A DNA stretch of 64,000 bases, from the NCBI RefSeq assembly GCF_009727155.1, contig NZ_WNWM01000002.1:5084001-5148000 (forward strand), read 5' to 3'. The position numbers and the translations under genes were made by a program. This document shows positions 61,440-64,000 of this stretch, in pieces (the stretch's first letter is position 1; each line of letters starts with the position of its first letter). The stretch is from Pseudoduganella dura (GTDB lineage Bacteria > Pseudomonadota > Gammaproteobacteria > Burkholderiales > Burkholderiaceae_D). The notes below the pieces were generated by a model. That model saw nothing but the letters and a program-made list of their open reading frames with translations. It searched no databases and was not told the DNA's origin.

Positions 61440-63038
61440 ATGCAACAGAGTTCCTGTTCTGTCCTGCTCATCGACGATGAACCCCTGGCGCAGGATTACC
61501 TGTTGCATTGCCTCGAAGCGCATGCCGATGTCGCGCTGTGCTACGACCACTGCGCCGAGCGGGCCGTGGATCTGGCGCTGGAGATCGATGCCACCGTGGT
61601 GCTGGTCGACCTGCGCATGCCCGGCACGGATGGTTTCACCGTGGTGCGCAACCTGCGCGCCGATCCGCGCACCGAACATATCCCCATCGTCATGCTGTCG
61701 TCCGAGCACGATGCGCAGTTCAAGGTCGAGGCATTCTCCGCCGGCGCCAGCGATTACCTCGTCAAATGGCCCGATGCGCGCGAGCTCGTTGCGCGGCTGC
61801 GCTATCACAGCGCGGCCTGCGTTGCGCGCCGCCAGCGCGACGGCGCATTCGCGTCGCTGGCGCGCAGCCAGGAGGAATTGCGCGCCAGCCAGGCCGCGCT
61901 GCACCAGGCGCAGAAGATGGAGGCCATCGGCCAGCTGACGGGCGGCGTCGCGCATGATTTCAACAACGTCCTGCAGATCATCGGCGGCAACCTGCAGCTG
62001 GTAAAGCTGATGGGCGGCCTGAACGACAACGCGCGCGGCCGCATCGAGGCGGCGCTGGCCGGGGTCGAACGCGGCGGCCGGCTGGCGGCGCACCTGCTGG
62101 CGTTCGCCCGGCGGCAGCCGCTGCAGGCGGTCGTCATCGACCCGGGTGTCGTACTGCTCGACATGGAAGAAATGCTGCGCCGCGTGCTGGGGCCGCAGGC
62201 ACGCATCAATACCGATATCACGCCCGGGGTCTGGAGCACGGCGGTCGACCCGAGCCAGCTGCACAACGTGATCCTGAACCTGGCGATCAATGCGCGCGAC
62301 GCGATGCCGAACGGCGGCGCGATGACACTGCGCGCCCGCAACATCCCGGCCGGTGCCCCGGACCTGGCCGAGGTGGGCGAGGGGGAATACGTGATGATCG
62401 AGGTGGCCGATACCGGCAACGGCATGCCGCCCGAGGTGCTGCAGCGAGCGTTCGAACCTTTCTTCACCACCAAGCCGACCGGGCAGGGCACGGGACTCGG
62501 GCTGTCGATGGCGTATGGCTTCGTCAAGCAGTCCGGCGGCGAAATCCTGCTCAGGAGTGCGCCCGGGGATGGCACCAGCGTGCGCATTTTCCTGCGCCGC
62601 AGCGCCGTGCCGGCCGTCTCGGTCGAAGAAGACAACGCGGGGGTGCCGCTGTTCGGCGGCATCGAGACGGTGCTGGTCGTGGAAGACGAGGATGACGTGC
62701 GCGACGCCACCGCGCAACTGCTGCAGGCGCTGGGCTACCACGTGCTGCAGGCGCAGGATGCGGACCATGCGGCCGTGATCATCGAGAACGGCACCCGCGT
62801 GGACCTGCTGTTTACCGATGTGATGATGCCGGGCAGGATGAGCAGCCTGCAACTGGCCGAACTGGTGCGCCGGCATTGCCCCGATGCGCAGATCCTGTTC
62901 ACCTCGGGCTACGCGGAAGGCGTGCTGACGCATGAAGGCAGGATGGACCCGAGTATCAGCCTGCTGCCAAAGCCCTACAATCCGGATGTGCTGAGCGCCC
63001 GTATCCGGCACCTGCTGCGACGGCGCAAGGCCGCCTGA
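61440..63038 (+). CDS. Hybrid sensor kinase with receiver domains at both ends (REC-HisKA-HATPase-REC)
   Basis: A 532-residue soluble signalling protein. The first receiver (about residues 7-125) has LLIDDE, phospho-Asp in VLVDLRMPGTDG and a Lys followed by Trp instead of Pro (DYLVKWPD). The kinase core has the H-box GGVAHDFNNVLQIIGGNLQL (His about 173), NVILNLAINARDAMP, VADTGNGMPPE and GQGTGLGLSMAYGFVKQ. The C-terminal receiver (about 408-525) has LVVEDEDDVRDA, phospho-Asp in LLFTDVMMPG and Lys in LPKPYN. There are no membrane helices. The HDFNN-type kinase core is used in many phosphorelays. It is convergent with a two-gene response-regulator/kinase set. Confidence 0.92.
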   Translation: MQQSSCSVLLIDDEPLAQDYLLHCLEAHADVALCYDHCAERAVDLALEIDATVVLVDLRMPGTDGFTVVRNLRADPRTEHIPIVMLSSEHDAQFKVEAFSAGASDYLVKWPDARELVARLRYHSAACVARRQRDGAFASLARSQEELRASQAALHQAQKMEAIGQLTGGVAHDFNNVLQIIGGNLQLVKLMGGLNDNARGRIEAALAGVERGGRLAAHLLAFARRQPLQAVVIDPGVVLLDMEEMLRRVLGPQARINTDITPGVWSTAVDPSQLHNVILNLAINARDAMPNGGAMTLRARNIPAGAPDLAEVGEGEYVMIEVADTGNGMPPEVLQRAFEPFFTTKPTGQGTGLGLSMAYGFVKQSGGEILLRSAPGDGTSVRIFLRRSAVPAVSVEEDNAGVPLFGGIETVLVVEDEDDVRDATAQLLQALGYHVLQAQDADHAAVIIENGTRVDLLFTDVMMPGRMSSLQLAELVRRHCPDAQILFTSGYAEGVLTHEGRMDPSISLLPKPYNPDVLSARIRHLLRRRKAA

Positions 63039-63057
63039 ACGCTTCGAAAGCGCGCTG

Positions 63058-63516
63058 TCAGCCGATCGGCCGCACGTAGCGCTGCGAGCCTGGCGGGGGT
63101 TCGTTCAGTACCGCCCAGAAAATGCCCAGGTCCGATATCGCGCGCACGAATTCCTTGAATTCGACCGGCTTCACCACATAGGCGTTCACGCCCAGCGCAT
63201 AGCTGCGCACCAGGTCCTGCTCTTCGCGCGACGAGGTCAGCATCACGACCGGCAGCGGCCCGAGGGCGGCGGTATTGCGGATCTCCCGCAGCACTTCGAG
63301 CCCGTCGACTTTCGGCAGTTTCAGGTCGAGCAGAACCACGGCCGGATTGCCTTTCTGCCGCGCGGCATGGTCGCCACGGCAAAACAGGTAGTCGAGTGCC
63401 TCGGCGCCGTCGCGCACGACGATCACCTCGTTGGCCAGCTGGCTTTTTTCCAGCGCGATCAGGGTCAGTTCGAGGTCGTGGGGGTTGTCTTCCACGAGCA
63501 GGATGGGTTTCAGCAT
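63058..63516 (-). CDS. Single-domain response regulator, Rcp1-like
   Basis: A 152-residue stand-alone receiver: ILLVEDNPHDLELTLIALEKSQL, phospho-Asp in VVLLDLKLPKVDGLEVL, LTSSREEQDLVRSYALGVNAYVVKPVEFKEFV. The NPHDLELTL and long beta3-alpha3 loop resemble Rcp1-type regulators that partner phytochrome kinases. It lies 5 bp after the kinase gene at 63522 and is its likely partner. It has no output domain. Confidence 0.9.
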   Translation of the reverse strand: MLKPILLVEDNPHDLELTLIALEKSQLANEVIVVRDGAEALDYLFCRGDHAARQKGNPAVVLLDLKLPKVDGLEVLREIRNTAALGPLPVVMLTSSREEQDLVRSYALGVNAYVVKPVEFKEFVRAISDLGIFWAVLNEPPPGSQRYVRPIG

Positions 63517-63521
63517 ACGGT

Positions 63522-64000
63522 CTATGACGTGTGGGGGATGGAAAAGGTAAAGGTCGCGCCCTGGCCGGGCGCGGAGAAAGCGGTCACCGTGCCGCCATGG
63601 CGCTCGACGATGCGGCGCACGTTGGCCAGGCCGATGCCCGTGCCCTGGAAATCTTCCATCCGGTGCAGCCGCTGGAAGACGCCGAACAGCTTGTGCACAT
63701 AGTCCATGTTGAAGCCCACGCCGTTGTCCGCCACCGTGAACACGGTCGCGGCGGCGTCGCGCCGGCCGTCCACGCTGATCACGGCCGGATCGCGCGTGCC
63801 GGTGAACTTCACGGCGTTGGCCAGCAGGTTGTACAGGGCCAGCTGGATGAACGCGGGATCGGCCGCGATGGCCGGCAGGTCGCCCACGTGCCAGTCGATG
63901 CGGCGGCTGCCGGTGTCGAGGGACAGTTTCTCGATGCAGGATCGCACCAGCTCGTTCATGTCCACCTCCACCGGCCGCAGCGATGCGCGGCCCATCTGCG
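63522..64000 (-). CDS. Sensor histidine kinase, C-terminal part (5' end beyond the window)
   Basis: The final ~159 residues of a kinase whose frame stays open through the right edge. The visible HATPase domain has the N-box YNLLANAVKFTG, DNGVGFNMDYVHKLFGVFQRLHRMEDFQGTGIGLANVRRIVERHGG and TFSIPHTS at the end. The LFGVFQRLH phrase and downstream Rcp1-like regulator are typical of bacteriophytochrome-type kinases, so a light-sensing or PAS/GAF input is possible. The ATG at 63995 is not the start, as the H-box lies further upstream. Confidence 0.88.
   Translation of the reverse strand, partial: QMGRASLRPVEVDMNELVRSCIEKLSLDTGSRRIDWHVGDLPAIAADPAFIQLALYNLLANAVKFTGTRDPAVISVDGRRDAAATVFTVADNGVGFNMDYVHKLFGVFQRLHRMEDFQGTGIGLANVRRIVERHGGTVTAFSAPGQGATFTFSIPHTS

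Overview
The window is high-GC bacterial DNA whose gene content points to a beta-proteobacterium of the Oxalobacteraceae, probably Massilia or a close relative. This is an inference. It rests on two PEP-CTERM surface proteins, an EnvZ/OmpR pair and a dapC-dapD-pilU-yffB-dapE-prmB block of the Burkholderiales type. NodT-type efflux genes, THI- and RFN-type riboswitches of proteobacterial form, and spacer DNA carrying GGGGTC/GACCCC palindromes also fit. I saw no rRNA or tRNA genes, insertion sequences, prophage genes or CRISPR array. Almost the whole window is chromosomal housekeeping and accessory metabolism.

Layout. 1-4.1 kb: end of an RND efflux operon with its outer-membrane factor, then an S46 exopeptidase. 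4.3-10.5 kb: a PEP-CTERM protein, a DUF1810 protein, a PnuC-type vitamin permease with a NadR-like kinase, and a TonB receptor preceded by a TPP riboswitch. Then come a divergent encapsulated-ferritin-like protein, an Imm26-type protein and a GFA enzyme. 10.5-13.5 kb: an ECF42-type sigma factor translationally coupled to DGPF/YCII proteins and a PhnB-like protein. 13.6-19.3 kb: EnvZ/OmpR, a small secreted protein, a FapA-like protein and a CheW. 19.3-27.1 kb: a long minus-strand operon for diaminopimelate synthesis that also holds pilU, prmB and an ABC-F ATPase. 27.3-30.7 kb: Mut7-C, MerR with its dyad promoter, a small membrane protein, a VOC protein and RhlE.

31.0-37.4 kb is the most interesting block. 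A six-gene operon encodes an NMT1-type binding protein, ABC ATPase and permease, a Rieske oxygenase with its FMN/2Fe-2S reductase, and a cog0402 deaminase of the 8-oxoguanine/isoxanthopterin type. Its 5' leader can fold into a small two-stem hairpin that may be an NMT1-motif (xanthine/urate) aptamer. Together these suggest uptake, oxygenation and deamination of an oxidised purine- or pterin-like ring.

37.5-49.4 kb: an MCE/Mla-like lipid transport set without an ATPase gene, a LysR/MFS divergon, ribB under an FMN riboswitch, an M16 peptidase, an AT-rich spacer and a diguanylate cyclase. 49.5-55.0 kb: a MocR regulator divergent from a PLP lyase-DMT exporter-RidA-aminotransferase operon. 55.0-64 kb: htpG behind a sigma-32-like promoter, a GlxA-type regulator beside two SDR genes, a CHRD PEP-CTERM protein, and two-component genes, the last of which runs off the window.

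A recurring oddity is the number of short perfect or near-perfect tandem repeats (8-15 bp, 2-6 copies) at gene borders, listed individually below.
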